Shown piece by piece: positions 37,109-48,782 of a stretch of 64,000 nt of DNA. Under the pieces are notes generated by a model. It was not told where the DNA came from. It worked only from the letters and a program-made list of their open reading frames with translations, and made no database searches. The position numbers and the translations under genes were made by a program. This stretch comes from Cryptomeria japonica (lineage: Eukaryota; Streptophyta; Pinopsida; Cupressales; Cupressaceae). Numbering within the stretch: position 1 is the stretch's first letter; each line of letters starts with the position of its first letter. The stretch is taken from NCBI RefSeq assembly GCF_030272615.1, contig NC_081405.1, forward strand, positions 155,045,613 to 155,109,612, written 5' to 3'.

Positions 37109-38062
37109 GTGATGTATAAAGAACAGATGCAGGAAAAGAAGCATGAACAGGACAAACAAGAATATGTAGTGTTGGATGAGATTCCTGAAAATGAAATGCC
37201 ACAGGTACCTGATGCTCAGCATCAACAGATTGTCCCACAAACTCTTGCAAGTGTTAGACATTCTACGAGGTCAAGTAGACCCCCTAAAATATTTTCTCCT
37301 TCTTTGTATGGCCTAAAGCAAACACCCCGACAATGGTATTTAAAATTTGATAGTTTCATGGCTGAACATGGTTATCATAGATGTCATTCTGATCATTGTG
37401 TATATTTTAAGAGATTGGATAATGGGAGTTATATTATCCCATTGCTTTATGTTGATGGCATGCTTGTTGTTGGGTCTAACATGCAACACATAACTGATCT
37501 TAAACAAAAATTAGCTAGGTCATTTGCTATGAAGGATTTGGGTGCAGCTAAGCAAATTTTGGGTATGAGGATTACACGAGATAGAAAAAATAGAACCTTG
37601 AATTTGTCCCAAAGTGAGTATATAAAGAAGGTGTTGAAAAGATTTAACATGCAGGATACAAAAGCAGTTAGTACACCTCTGGCTAGTCATTTCAAATTGA
37701 CTAAGGAGATGTGCCCAAAGGCACAGGAAGAGGTAAAGAAAATGTCTAACATCCTGTATTCATCAGCTGATGGCAGTCTAATGCATGCAATGGTATGCAC
37801 AAGGCCAGATATTGCACATGTAGTGGGAGTTGTGAGCAGGTTTATGAGTAATCTGGGTATGGAACATTGGAATGTCATGAAATGGATTCTTTGGTATTTG
37901 AAAAGAACTACTACGAAGGCATTATGTTTCAAAGGATCTAATGCTGCTTTGAGTGGATTTGTTGACTTTGATTTGGCAGGCGATATTGATTCATGGAGGA
38001 GTACTACAGGGTATGTTTTTACTATAGGGGGAACTGCAGTCAGTTGGATTTCTAGGCTATAA
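37109..38062 (+). pseudogene. Copia reverse transcriptase, N-terminal part deleted, with RNase H start
   Basis: The frame opens with the linker (RHSTRSSRPPKIF) and jumps at about 37,290 straight to SLYGLKQTPRQWY, so the fingers and first palm motifs of the copia reverse transcriptase are missing, roughly 200 residues. The catalytic YVDDM box reads YVDGM (about 37,448-37,462), losing an Asp. The C-terminal half is kept (AKQILGMRITRDR, YIKKVLKRFNM, TRPDIAHVVGVVSRFM) and leads into RNase H (GSNAALSGFVDFDLAGD, STTGYVFTIGGTAVSW). It stops with TAA at 38,060, likely a mutated CAA. Enzymatically dead. Confidence 0.95.
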
Positions 38063-38410
38063 AATGTTGTTGCACTTTCAACTATTGAAGTTGAGTATGT
38101 TGCTACTATAGAAGCTAGCAAGGAGATGATTTGGTTACAATATTTTCTGGAGGAACTGGGTCAGACACAGGAGGATTGCCCATTGTATACTAATAGCCAA
38201 AGTGTCATTCATCTTGCGAAGAACTCTTCTTTTCATTCAAGGACAAAGCACATTCAGCTCAGGTACTACTTCATCTGGACTATTTTGGAGGAGGGTCAGT
38301 TACAGCTTGAGAAGATTCACACAAATGAGAATCCTGCCGATATGTTCACGAAGGCAGTTCCACAAGAGAAGCTGATTTCTTTATTAGTTTATGTTGGTCT
38401 TCTTGATTGA
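38063..38410 (+). pseudogene. Copia RNase H C-terminal part
   Basis: Continues in frame after the TAA: NVVALSTIEVEYVATIEAS, then TNSQSVIHLAKNSSFHSRT and KHIQLRYYFI, ending with HTNENPADMFTKAVP and a stop at 38,408. These are the conserved C-terminal segments of copia RNase H. Residues expected as Asp in the DNQSA-like box read TNSQS, another sign of decay. Confidence 0.95.
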
Positions 38411-38489
38411 TAATTGTGGAATTTATACTAGTCGAGTCCTAGTGTTTTATCCAGTGGATGTTGCATGTACAGTGGTGTCGTGTAGTATC

Positions 38490-38547
38490 AGTCTCCAAGT
38501 GGGAGATTGTTCGGTGTGGAGCCTGATTAGTCTCCAAGTGGGAGATT
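38490..38547 (+). other. Tandem polypurine tracts
   Basis: AGTCTCCAAGTGGGAGATTGTT occurs at about 38,490 and again at about 38,530, 40 bp apart. The second copy lies inside the LTR as defined by the target duplication. Confidence 0.85.
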
Positions 38548-39004
38548 GTTGAAATGTGGTGACTGATCAACAAAGTATTGTACACTCAACATGTATCCTT
38601 GCCGGGGTCCGGGGCCAGGCACGGCCCCAGGCAAGGGTTCGGGGGCGATAGCCCCTGAGGAAAGCGGGGATTCAGGGGCGGGAGCCCCTGAGAAAAAAAA
38701 ATTTGCCATTTTTTGTTGTTGATGAAAACTGACATTGTAATAAAAAGGTCGACTTTGTTTGTTTCCCTAAAAATGCATGTTATAAGCGGCTGGGATGCTT
38801 AAGGAATTGTAAGGTTGATGTACTATTTTTGCTGGATAATAAGAAAGATTGGACGACTGTGTATGGTGGACATAACCCATTCTGGGTGAACCACGTTAAA
38901 TCTCTGTGTTATTTGTGTCCTATTTTATTTCTTTATCTTTTGTATTTAAATTTGCATATAATTGTTAGTTCATATTTGCTTCAAATCTGCTTGAAACCCT
39001 AACA
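38508..39004 (+). repeat. 3' LTR of copia element
   Basis: Starts TGTTCGGTGTGG and ends CCTAACA, followed by ACCCT. It contains an expanded G/C-rich block at 38,605-38,690 with repeated GGGGCGRKAGCCCCTGAG words not fully present in the 5' LTR. Confidence 0.95.
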
Positions 39005-39009
39005 ACCCT

Positions 39010-39222
39010 GGGTGCCTCTGTCCTCCAAAAATAGGTCCAAAACGTGGGAGATAAGAGTGCACAACCCAAGGCACACATTTAGTTCTCTGTGCAAAAAGAT
39101 GACATAAGTTTTAAGGTAAAAAGTCCAAAAGTGGACAAGGGAGAGATATAAGACAAGACATGGTAAAGCAAGGACACAAACAGTAGTTTAAATTGTACAA
39201 GGTTTTGATTAATGATGCTACA
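39010..39222 (-). repeat. 3' LTR of outer element, segment 3
   Basis: This is the continuation after the copia insertion. On the minus strand it starts TGTAGCATCATTAATC at 39,222, preceded by the purine tract AAAGTGGGGGATAGA (39,223-39,237 reversed). The right-hand LTR copy lacks this part. Confidence 0.65.
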
Positions 39223-39370
39223 TCTATCCCCCACTTTAATGAGAGTATGATCCTATGCACATACTCATGGCAAAGTATTAGAATGAGAAAAAGAGATATG
39301 AGTAACGAAGAGCAAGTTTGCAAAGACATAAACATCACTAATCTTCTAAGCCTAGGATCATAAATATTAT

Positions 39371-40567
39371 TGGAGACACCTAAAAATGTCTCATTAATTC
39401 TATACTAATTATTCATCTATTTAATTAAGTAATTCTTTAATTATTTGATTAAATTAACTATTTATTCTAGTCATTGCCCTTCAACACTTCTAATTATTCT
39501 ATTTCTATTCTCAAATCATTTTAATCAGTTAACCCTATCTCAATTATTAATTAAATATCAATTATTTAATTAATTATGATTTATTCCTTAATTAAATAAG
39601 CTTTATTATTTAATTAATTCTATCTCCTAAGTTTAAATAATTAAATTTAAAATATTTAAATTAATTCTTATTCCTCCAATTCCCCAAATTATAATTCCAA
39701 TTAATTCCATCTAATTTTATTTCTCTCAAATTCTCATATTTCCCCAAATTATAATTCCAATTAATTCCATCTAATTTTATTTCTCTCAAATTCTCATATT
39801 TCCCCAAATTCGAATTTCATATCATTTCATCTAATTTCACATTTCACCAAATCTGAATTTCAGTTAATTTCATGTGCATTTCAACATTCAAATAACCGAA
39901 TTAAAATTGAAATTGAAAATGAAAATCAAGTTCAATTTCAAATTCCTACAACACATGCTAAGTCAGAACTGGTTGATCAAATCAGTTGTCTAATCAGTTA
40001 ACTCATCAATCAACTTTTTTAACTCTCAATCACCTTTTTCTGACTAATCCATCTATTCAGTCTATTGATCAATCAATCCACTTATCTCTCCAATCAATTT
40101 AGTCTTCTAATCAATCCAGTCAACTAGCTAGTCTATTCAGTCTTCTGGTCAATCAATTGAGTTCACTCTCCAATCAATCTTGTTAACAGATCAATCTAAT
40201 GAGTTACCTAATCAATCTAAATCACTTATTTGTCAATCAACACTTGAGTTCAAATCCCCACCTCCTCTGTGTTGAAAATCTATAAATTCAACCTCTTTGC
40301 TCAATTTATTCTAGAATCATAGTCTTCAAACAATTGTCTAATCTATGCAGGAATCCTAGTGCAATACCTGAGGGCCATCTACAAGCACAATTCAGAGAAG
40401 CACAATGGAAGCCACGATGCAGGATGAGGGAGTTTCATTTATTTGAATTTATTCTTATCTTGTGTTAATTTCTATTGGTTTATGTTTGAAATTGCTTTGA
40501 TAGTTAAGGATTTGGTGATTCGTCCTTATTTCCTATTTCTGCATTAATGATTTTTAAGCATGAAACA
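39371..40567 (+). repeat. 5' LTR of gypsy-like element
   Basis: Rich in TTAATTAAATAA-type words, with a perfect local duplication of about 62 bp at 39,670-39,800 (TTCCCCAAATTATAATTCC…). The 3' LTR carries this segment once and has its own separate duplication at 48,880-48,930. Confidence 0.95.
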
Positions 40568-40588
40568 TTTGGTGAACTCAACGTGAAC
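40568..40588 (+). other. Primer-binding site, TTTGGTGAACTC type
   Basis: TTTGGTGAACTCAACGTGAA follows the 5' LTR directly. It resembles the minus-strand site of the outer element (TTTTGGTGAACTTGAC before 52,825). It is not the initiator-Met type, and I cannot name the tRNA with confidence. Confidence 0.6.
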
Positions 40589-40599
40589 TAACAACAATT

Positions 40600-41165
40600 T
40601 GAAATTTTGTGTATGCCTTCAAGTTTCCATTTCTAGAAAGTTTCCATTTTTGGTAGGTTTCCATTTTTGGAGGGTTGCTATTTCTAGAAAGTTTCCATTT
40701 TTGGTAGGTTTTTATTTTTGGCAAGTTTTCATTTTTGGCAGGTTTCTGTTTCTAGAAAGTTTCCTTTTTCAGGTTTCCATTTTTGGCAAGTTTCCATTCT
40801 GGCAGGTTTCCATTTTTTATAGGTTTCCATTTTTGGTAGGTTTCCATTTCTGAAAAGTTTCCATTTTTGGCAAGTTTCCGTTTTGGAAAGTTTCTTTTTT
40901 TGGCAAGTTTCCATTTCTGGAAAGTTCCATTTTTGGCAGGTTTCCACTTCTGGAATTTTCCATTTTTGCAAGTTTTCATTTTTGGTAGGTTTCCATTTTT
41001 GGAAAGTTACCATTTAGGCAGGTTTCCATTTCTGAAAAGTTTTCATTTTTGGCAGGTTTCCATTTCTGGAAAGTTTCCATTTTTTGTAGGTTTCCATTTT
41101 TGGAAAGTTTCCATTTTAGCAGGTTTCTGTTTCTGAAAAGTTACTATTTTTAGCAAGTTCCTCAT
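40600..41165 (+). repeat. Tandem repeat, 17-bp unit, about 30 copies
   Basis: The unit is GTTTCCATTTYTGGMAR with small length changes. It lies in the leader just after the primer site. Frames across it give repetitive Phe/Trp or Lys/Trp strings with no meaning as proteins. Confidence 0.95.
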
Positions 41166-42690
41166 GTAAAAAACAAAAAAAGATATTTAAAAAAAAAAAA
41201 AAACCTCTCTGTTCTTTCATTTTTCTTAAATTCTAGTCTTTTAGTGTTCTATTTTATAACAGATCATTGATAAATACTGAAGCAGATTTTTTGTAACCAA
41301 AGGAAGGAAATTAGGTTGGATAGCCCACCATGTGTCTACTAACAATACTTTCTCTGCAAGGTTAGAGTAGAGAACTTCTTTTGGTGCTTTTAAAAAGAAC
41401 AAAATCAAATTCTTTCTTGTTCTTTCACAAATTGCTATGAAGGTTAAAAATGAACACCATGTTTGTGTGGAGCAACATCTCCACTTAGAATAGAAAATCA
41501 TTGCAATGGAAGGATAAAAAGAAATTATGTTTTTTCATGTCTTCGAATGGATATGTATTATGCTCTCCCCTTCAATGGGTGATCAGAAAACTAGACTCTC
41601 TTCTTTCATGCTTTCATTTATTTCTTGCAATTAAATCTTTTAGAAAGCCTACCCTCCCGAGTTGCCCTTAGGATGCCATTAAGGTCGGTGAGAGGGGAAC
41701 AAACTAAGTGGCAATGGCTAAAGCCAAGTAATCTAAGACACTATAAATAAATGTGTATGTGGTGAAAATCATATGCAACAAGTGCTACATGTTGTCACAA
41801 CGGTGTTATACCTCCCTCAGTTCCTATACGGTACATTAAAATCTGTAGAGCATAACCTCTACAAACTGGGAGACCTCCCCCAACAGAGTGTAAAATGCTA
41901 CTGATTGTGACCACTCAAACGGAACCCTGTCTAAACACCATAGAAATTAGAAGTCCAGCTGAGTTAGTAACCAGACACTTATTTTATCACAGTGCAAGGG
42001 TGGGGAAGAATCCGCCCCCAAGACACTCACCATATATCTCTTAGGATAATGGGCCAATTGAGGAGCGATCTTCTTTGGTCTAATTTCTGAAAAAAGGCAA
42101 AAAAACAAGTGCACCTTAGAGTGTGACAAGGTTGTTTGAGTTGACAGAGTATCAAGATGTGGGATGTGATAATACTTGTGACCTTTTAACCTTAGGAAGT
42201 CTGCTTGATGTGATATCAAATTGCCCAAATACAACAAAAAACAAAATGGGGTCTTGAAAAAGATTCCAAAATTCATGGGAATTTTTAAAAAGTTCCTTAA
42301 GCAAGTATTTGTTTCATGGTTTTATTCTTTTTGATGTGTCTGTTATATCCTTTGCTACATTTCACCAAGTTCAAACATTTTAGAAATTACCAAAAACAAA
42401 GTGGAATCTCAACCAATTTTTTGTCAAAAAAATCAACAAGATCAAATCCCTCAACAAAGTCAAGTTTCAATATCAACAAGATCAAAACCCTGCAGCAAAC
42501 AAACTTGTCAATATCAACATCAAATTAAACTTTTGCAACATTCTAGAAATGAAGAAAACATCTTACATGTTGTGATCTTAGGTTCAAACCAATCAAAAAA
42601 ATATCATGGATTGGCGTTATGCATTTCGTAGGGAAGGTGAACAATTCATCCCTTCTATTCCTATTCCATAGCTATCCATAGAAACCTTAG
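41166..42690. other. Leader region of gypsy-like element
   Basis: No gene. A-rich tracts occur at 41,167-41,205. 41,640-41,940 contains moderately GC-rich sequence without a credible frame. Confidence 0.5.
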
Positions 42691-44050
42691 CTCAACAAAT
42701 CAAGACTTTGCAACAACAAATGAGAGACATGACTAGTTCTAGCAACCATAGGGGCTGGTTAGAAAATATGACGAGGGAAGTGATAACCACGAGGGATTCA
42801 TTATCAGGCCAACCTTCTTCTTCTTGTGAGACCATTCAAACATGCCAACCTTCATTCTTCAACAAAATCATTCCTACGTCACTTCAACCAACATTGGAGT
42901 CATGTCAACCTTCTTTCAACCCAACATATCAATCATACCAACCATATCAATCCAACACTCAAAGTACCCCTTTCAACCAAAATCAAACCTCTTTCAACCA
43001 AAATCAAACCCCATTCAAACAAACTCCAAGTCAAAACTCTTTCAACCAAAATCAAACCTCTTTCAACCAAAATCATACTCCTTTCAACCAAAATCAAATC
43101 CCTTTCAACCAAAATCCAAATCAACCACATCTATCCACCATTTCATCATCCCCTAAGGTTATACAACACCAATCCATGCTATCTTCATCCAATAGCACAA
43201 TCTCTCAAGGGTTATCCATAGCAGCAATTCAATCTAATCCAAGTCATGATTTAGGGAGTCTCATTCAAAATCCTTTCTCATGAAGTCAAAAGGTTGAAAC
43301 CTTCCAAGAATATACCATGAATATCCAAACTCCTTCCGCGTGTCAAGAGGACAATCCAAAATTAGAAGAAATCAGTCATGAAATAAATCAAGATCAAGAA
43401 TAAACCTTTTCATCCTACCTAGTTTTTGATGAAGACTCCACCTATCAAGAATCTCGTGATGATCCCCTCATTTTTTTCTATTCCTTTCATAATAACACCC
43501 TTGTTTCTTAGGAGCAAGATGTTCTTTCAAGTACCATCCAACATCCACCTCCTAAACAAGATCCCATTATCATTTCTCATCGTCTCTCTCATGATTCCAA
43601 TACACAAGTTGTTCATGAACCCCTTATCAATAAAATCAACAATCTAGATCATACTACATAGGACAACTTGTCAACAATGGTATGTGCACCATCATCAAAT
43701 GCCAATGTCGTGACAGAAACAAGCATAACACCAACTAATGAAATCAACACTTGGTTGGCTTCATCATACTCTTCAAGTGCATCAATAAAAACAGGCAAAG
43801 AACCTGCTCATGTCACAACTTCAAAACCAAAATCTATTTTCCTCATACACCCCCACTTGAAAGACTACGGGCAATAAGATTTACCACAACTAAATTGGTT
43901 TGAAAATAAGGAGGCTATAGTAAAAACTATACATGAAAGACTCCCAGCCACATATCCTATTGAAAAAGACAGGTTCATCCAACTCTTCAAACAAAGACCA
44001 ATAAATTATCTACATAAAGTTCATACCAACTCAATAACAACATGCACCTA
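42690..44050 (+). pseudogene. Gln/Asn-rich gag-like ORF of gypsy-like element
   Basis: The frame starts around LAQQIKTLQQQMRDM (42,690) and runs to 43,283 as one open stretch of 191 codons from the first Met. The middle is a 9-residue-phased repeat of FNQNQT units encoded by an 18-bp DNA repeat (42,969-43,118). After a stop at 43,281 further open pieces (43,426-43,647 and 43,668-43,877) continue with Ser/Pro-rich text and NWFENKEAIVKTIHERLP near 43,900. A coiled-coil start followed by disordered low complexity fits part of a retroelement gag, but no capsid or knuckle motif is visible, so this is only a position-based guess. Confidence 0.45.
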
Positions 44051-45527
44051 AAAAGATATTACATCTAAGGGTGGGTTCATTTCAATTTTCAGTATTGCAT
44101 TTGCATATTTCTTTACTGCATTGCATATCTCCATTTCAGAGTGCATCATAGTTGCTTGCATATCACCATTGCACAACATATAGCTGCATATCATTATTGC
44201 TTTCTCATATAGTTGCATCAATAAAAATATGATGATTGTCTGAGTTATTCACCTGTCTGCACTGAAAGGAATGAAGGTTGACTCATTTCCTAGATACTTG
44301 TTCATGAAGTCTTTAGGAGGACTTTAGTCATTCATCTTCAATGTCACATTGTGATTAAGATTTATCCCTGGTTGAGTAGAAGTTTCACTATCAATTCTTG
44401 TTACCCAAAATCTATCAATTACTATATCTCACACATTAATCAAAAGCACTAAGTCAATATAGATACCTAGTTGATCATGTGGCTAGTGAAAAATCCTATA
44501 TTCTACTTCAGTGCTGCTATAATTGTCATACCCAAGTAATTTTCATTACTTACAAGTCAAGGCAAGAAAATAAAGGAAAGAAGTGCCAATATACATCTCA
44601 AGGAAACATAAACAATGATATATAACTAAAATCTCATGTGCAATAAGAGCTTGACTACGAGAACATGCAAATAAATCCATTAGGGCTATGGATGCCTATT
44701 GGAAATGGAGCAATGTTTGAGAGATTATAGTGCATAATCTCATCGGAGCCCTAAAAGCTAGTTGGTAGCGAAGCTCTATCCAAGTTTCTTTTGAAGTCAA
44801 AATAACTCACGTAGCTAGCCACGTAGGATTCTAAGGGTCTTTGATGGTTACAAGAGTTAGAATAAATTCAATTGCACACACATGGGCAAAAGAAGATCAA
44901 AGTTTCAAGAATTGATGGAGAAGTTTTTTGCACCTCCATTAATAAATCTTGGTCACATAGTGTGTTAGGTTGGATGGTCGAAGTCTTTTTGAGAATGGAT
45001 TGAACTCCTATCTCTGAAACGTTTCTCACCTTTAATCCAATTAGTGCATTTCAGAATGAAAGACACACACTCATCCTTATTCAAATAGGAACTGCATTCT
45101 AGTCATACATCCTGCCAAATTCATATTAAAAATTCATTGCCCCCACATACATGTTGCATATCATTTATCATAGGTTTGCACTTGGGGGCATAACTGAAAA
45201 AATACTAAAAACATTCAAATATGATTCTGAAAAAAATCCTAAACATCAGATAATGATCCTGAATTTTTTTTTCCTAAACATCAAATAACGATCCTGAAAA
45301 AAATATTAAAAACATTCAAATAATGATCCTAAAAAAATATCAAAAACATTCAAATACAATCTTGAAAAAAAGAACAGAAACAATCAAAAATACCAAAATC
45401 CCAAAACATCAAAAATTTCAAAAATCCAAAAAAATAAAAAATCAATAAAAAACCAACTAGAAAACCAAAACCATAAGAAACTAGCAATAACATGTCTCGT
45501 AAGAATCAAACATCCTAACAGCTATCC
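44051..45527. other. Non-coding interior of gypsy-like element
   Basis: No gene. 45,215-45,480 is an A-rich degenerate repeat (AAAAACATTCAAATA and CCTGAAAAAAAT words). Confidence 0.6.
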
Positions 45528-45542
45528 AACAAACACCTCACA

Positions 45543-45605
45543 TGGGTTTTTTAATTTAATAAATTATTCGGCTTCGGCCTTTTACCGATAAAAAAAAACA
45601 AAAAA
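45543..45605 (+). mobile_element. 63-bp non-LTR retroposon tail with 15-bp target duplication
   Basis: AACAAACACCTCACA occurs at 45,528-45,542 and again at 45,606-45,620. Between the two is a 63-bp insert with TTCGGCTTCGGCCTTTTACC and an A-rich 3' end. The structure, a long duplication around a short A-tailed insert, is that of a severely 5'-truncated LINE or a SINE fragment. Confidence 0.85.
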
Positions 45606-45802
45606 AACAAACACCTCACACGAAGTTAAACAAAGGATACAACTATCTTGTCAAAACAAATGCAATCAAGTTGATCAACTGTCTAATCTATCAAATCACT
45701 ATCAAACTAGCAACATGATCAACATCTTGGCTTAAACATAATCAGTACACTTGAAACCAGATAGATCAATTTTATACAAGGTCCAAAACTTCTAAAACCA
45801 GA

Positions 45803-47695
45803 TGTAGTCACATAAATCTGTCCACTTAATTAAATGAATACTTAGTATTTATTTGATTATTTAACCATCAATTAATAATTAATTAAATTAATATTTAATT
45901 AATTCATCTTAACCCTCTTCTCCTATTAATTAAATAAATTATTCAATTTATTTGATTTAATTCACTTAACCAAATTCAGACCATTAATTAAATAAATAAA
46001 TCATATTTGTTTAATTAAATCTTCTCTCACATTTAAATAAATTAATATTTATTTAAATCCCCCAAAATCCCACCTCTCACATTTAAATAAATTAATATTT
46101 ATTTAAATCCCCCAAAATCCCACCTCTCACATTTAAATAAATAAATCATTTATTTAAATCACCTTTATCCTCCACCCACTTGTATTTTCCTACAAAAGCA
46201 AGTTGCACAATTATTTTAAATAAATAATTTATTTAAATCACCTTTATCCTCCACCCACTTGTATTTTCCTACAAAAGCAAGTTGCACAACTATTTTAAAT
46301 AAATTATTTATTTAAAATCCTATTTATCCTCACCCACTTGAAACCTTTAATGGTTTCCCTTAAAGTATTCAAACTTGATGGCTTTAAAGTCTTCAAACTT
46401 GATGGCTTCCTTCTATAGTCTTCTTAAGACTTTAATGGTTTTCCTTAAAGTCTTCAAGCCTTTAATGGTTCCCCTCAAAGTCTTCAAGCATTTTAATGCT
46501 TTATCTTCCTTTTTCTCATTTAAATAAATTAATATTTATTTGAATATTTATCCAAATACAACTTGCACACATTTATTGAAATAAATGAATTTTTATTTTA
46601 ATAAAATCCTATTTTCCCTCACCCACCAAATCCACTTGCAAAATCTAATCCCCTTCTAGATTCTTCTAACCCCTTCCTAATTAACTTAATCCATCCCCTA
46701 ATTATTGTCACATTCCTAAGCAAAATGGAGTCACTTCTCAAAGCCTAAAAGTCTTTGATAACCATTAAAGGCTTTCAACCTTCAACCACTAAATGTCTCA
46801 AAGTCTTGGATAACCTTTGAAAGCTTCCAACCTTCAACCACTAAATGGCTCAAAGTCTTTGATAACCATTGAAGGCTTTCAACCTTCAACCACTTAATCC
46901 CCAAAGTCTCCAATAACCATTAATGGTTACCTCAAACCCTCCCACATGGTTAAAACATTTGTTTTGACTCAACCTCTACCCAACCCAAGGGTCTCATCAA
47001 GCCTTTAATGCTTTGACCATGATTATCTCTTAATCATTTGCACAAAGGTTTATCCTTGGATTAACTCTTAATCCAATGGGTAATCTTAATTTAGACTTGA
47101 CCCTTACCTTCTAGATAACCATGAGGTCTTCTCAGGCCTTTAATGCCTCCAACCTCTTCTCTCAACCCAATCCTATGTTGACACTTGTCACCATTTTATT
47201 GGTGCCAATTGTGCACATGGATCCCCAACTTTCAAACTTGGCCCTTGATTAAACCATTCAATCTTAACCCTTTATTTCCCCATTTCTTCTATAAATAGAA
47301 CCCTTCTCCTCAAGCAAAAGAAAGCATTTTAGAGTATTGTTGTTATACTGGCATTAGCATAGAGCTTTTTCATAGCATCACTATCTACTCTTGCATAGTA
47401 TTTGCTTATCATATTCAACCATCTTGAATCTCCATATGGCATCCATGGCTAGTGCTAAAAGCTGAGAGCTACACTCATTTGGGACTTGGAGAGGAGAGGA
47501 ACAAGGGAGGAGCAACTATGAGCATCTTGATTAGCTATTTCATTCTATGTTTATATGCTTTCTATTTCATGCTTAATATCTCTCTTGATATGCCTGTTTA
47601 GGATAATCTTTTGTTGCTAACACTAACATTTGTTTCTTGTGCTCTTGTGTGTGTTGCCATCAAACAGATTTTCTAATCATTTTTGCAGAGCATCA
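45803..47695 (+). mobile_element. Solo LTR with CCAGA target duplication
   Basis: It starts TGTAGTCACATAAATC, ends GCAGAGCATCA, and is flanked by CCAGA at 45,798-45,802 and 47,696-47,700. A TATA-like TATAAATAG is at 47,292. Internal tandem duplications of 57-90 bp occur at 46,022-46,310. There is no partner LTR or interior, so it is the recombination product of a former element. The style of its AT-rich 5' part is like the LTR it sits in, but they are not the same family. Confidence 0.9.
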
Positions 47696-47700
47696 CCAGA

Positions 47701-48782
47701 CATTATCAAAATCACATCAAACATATCAAAGAAAAGGCATAGTCAGTTTAATTGCTGAGTTTCGTCTATTTTTGGTTGACTTTTCTTATCAAATTGGCGA
47801 AGATAATTGCTTTTAGCTACTCAAGGATGTCCAAAAGTGACTAGAGAAGTCGTGATGGGCATGATCCTTTTATTTGCTTGTTGTTTATAGTTTGAACCAA
47901 TGAAGTTCTGGGGTAATTGCTCTAGTGGGTGTCTGTGATAGGAGTATTCAACTTGTGAATGCCACACATACCTCGACCCCTAGTGTAATTCCCAAAATGG
48001 AGGGTTCATTCCTTATCTGTTAAGTGTTTGTTTCTTTGCAATGAGATATCTATGCATCTTGGTACCTTATACCCTAGTGTACAAAGCTTCATTGTTACAT
48101 AATAAGGCTCAATGATGAAAATGTATTGCACTATGAATAAAGGCAAGAAGACTAATCATTAGCAATCATATCATTTGATTTTTTTTTTTGATCTCATCAT
48201 GTTGATTGTCTCTCTAGATCATTTTCTCATCAAGAATCTTTTCTTGAATCAACCTTTTCAATTCTTCCAATCAATCTTACATGATCTCTCTCATCACTTA
48301 ATTCCAATATTTTCATCTATGATTCTATCATTTTCTCATATCAACTATTCTATCTATCAATTAATTATTTTGCACTTTCATCATATTTTGATCTATTATT
48401 TGTCTTATACAGGATGTATCCTTCCTAAAACCAGACATGATCATCTATCTTTGTCTTATACATGATGTATCCTTCATGAAACCAGACATTTTGATCATTT
48501 TGTCTTATACAAGATGTGTCCTTCCTGAAACCAGACTTTATCTTTATCAATTCAATCCTATCATATCAATCAATATACAAATCACTTCAACCATTTCTTT
48601 TCTATAATCAAACTCATTCGTGTCACCAAGTTAATCATTCTTCTTCTTTCGAGAGATCATTCATGTCTTCAATGCACAAACAATCTCTCAAGGGGGCATT
48701 ATACCCTAGTGTCATTGGGGCAAAAAAAAATTTGTTTTCTTTGAAACAATGTCGTCTCGACATTGTCTCAAAGAGGGGTAGA
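47701..48782. other. 3' interior of gypsy-like element
   Basis: 48,405-48,545 has three copies of a 57-bp unit (TTGTCTTATACARGATGTRTCC … AAACCAGACAT). The CCAGACAT word also marks the empty-site context of the solo LTR. The open frame at 48,175-48,465 starts in a T run and is hydrophobic low complexity; I do not call it a gene. The segment ends with the purine tract. Confidence 0.6.

Larger units (their letters stand above)
17656..39004 (+). mobile_element. Ty1-copia retrotransposon, split by a CACTA element
   Basis: The LTRs (17,656-18,112 and 38,508-39,004) start TGTTCGGTGTGG and end ACCCTAACA, and are flanked by the exact 5-bp duplication ACCCT. The primer site ATTGGTATCAGAGC at 18,113 is complementary to initiator-Met tRNA. 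The order gag, protease, integrase, reverse transcriptase, RNase H is diagnostic of copia. A 16.8 kb CACTA transposon interrupts the protease-integrase spacer, and much of the reverse transcriptase is deleted. With several stops besides, the copy is inactive. Confidence 0.97.

Noticed and set aside
40599..41136. Repetitive Phe/Trp-rich and Lys/Trp-rich open frames on both strands
   Set aside because: The 17-bp repeat keeps frames open by chance; there is no start context or flanking conserved sequence.
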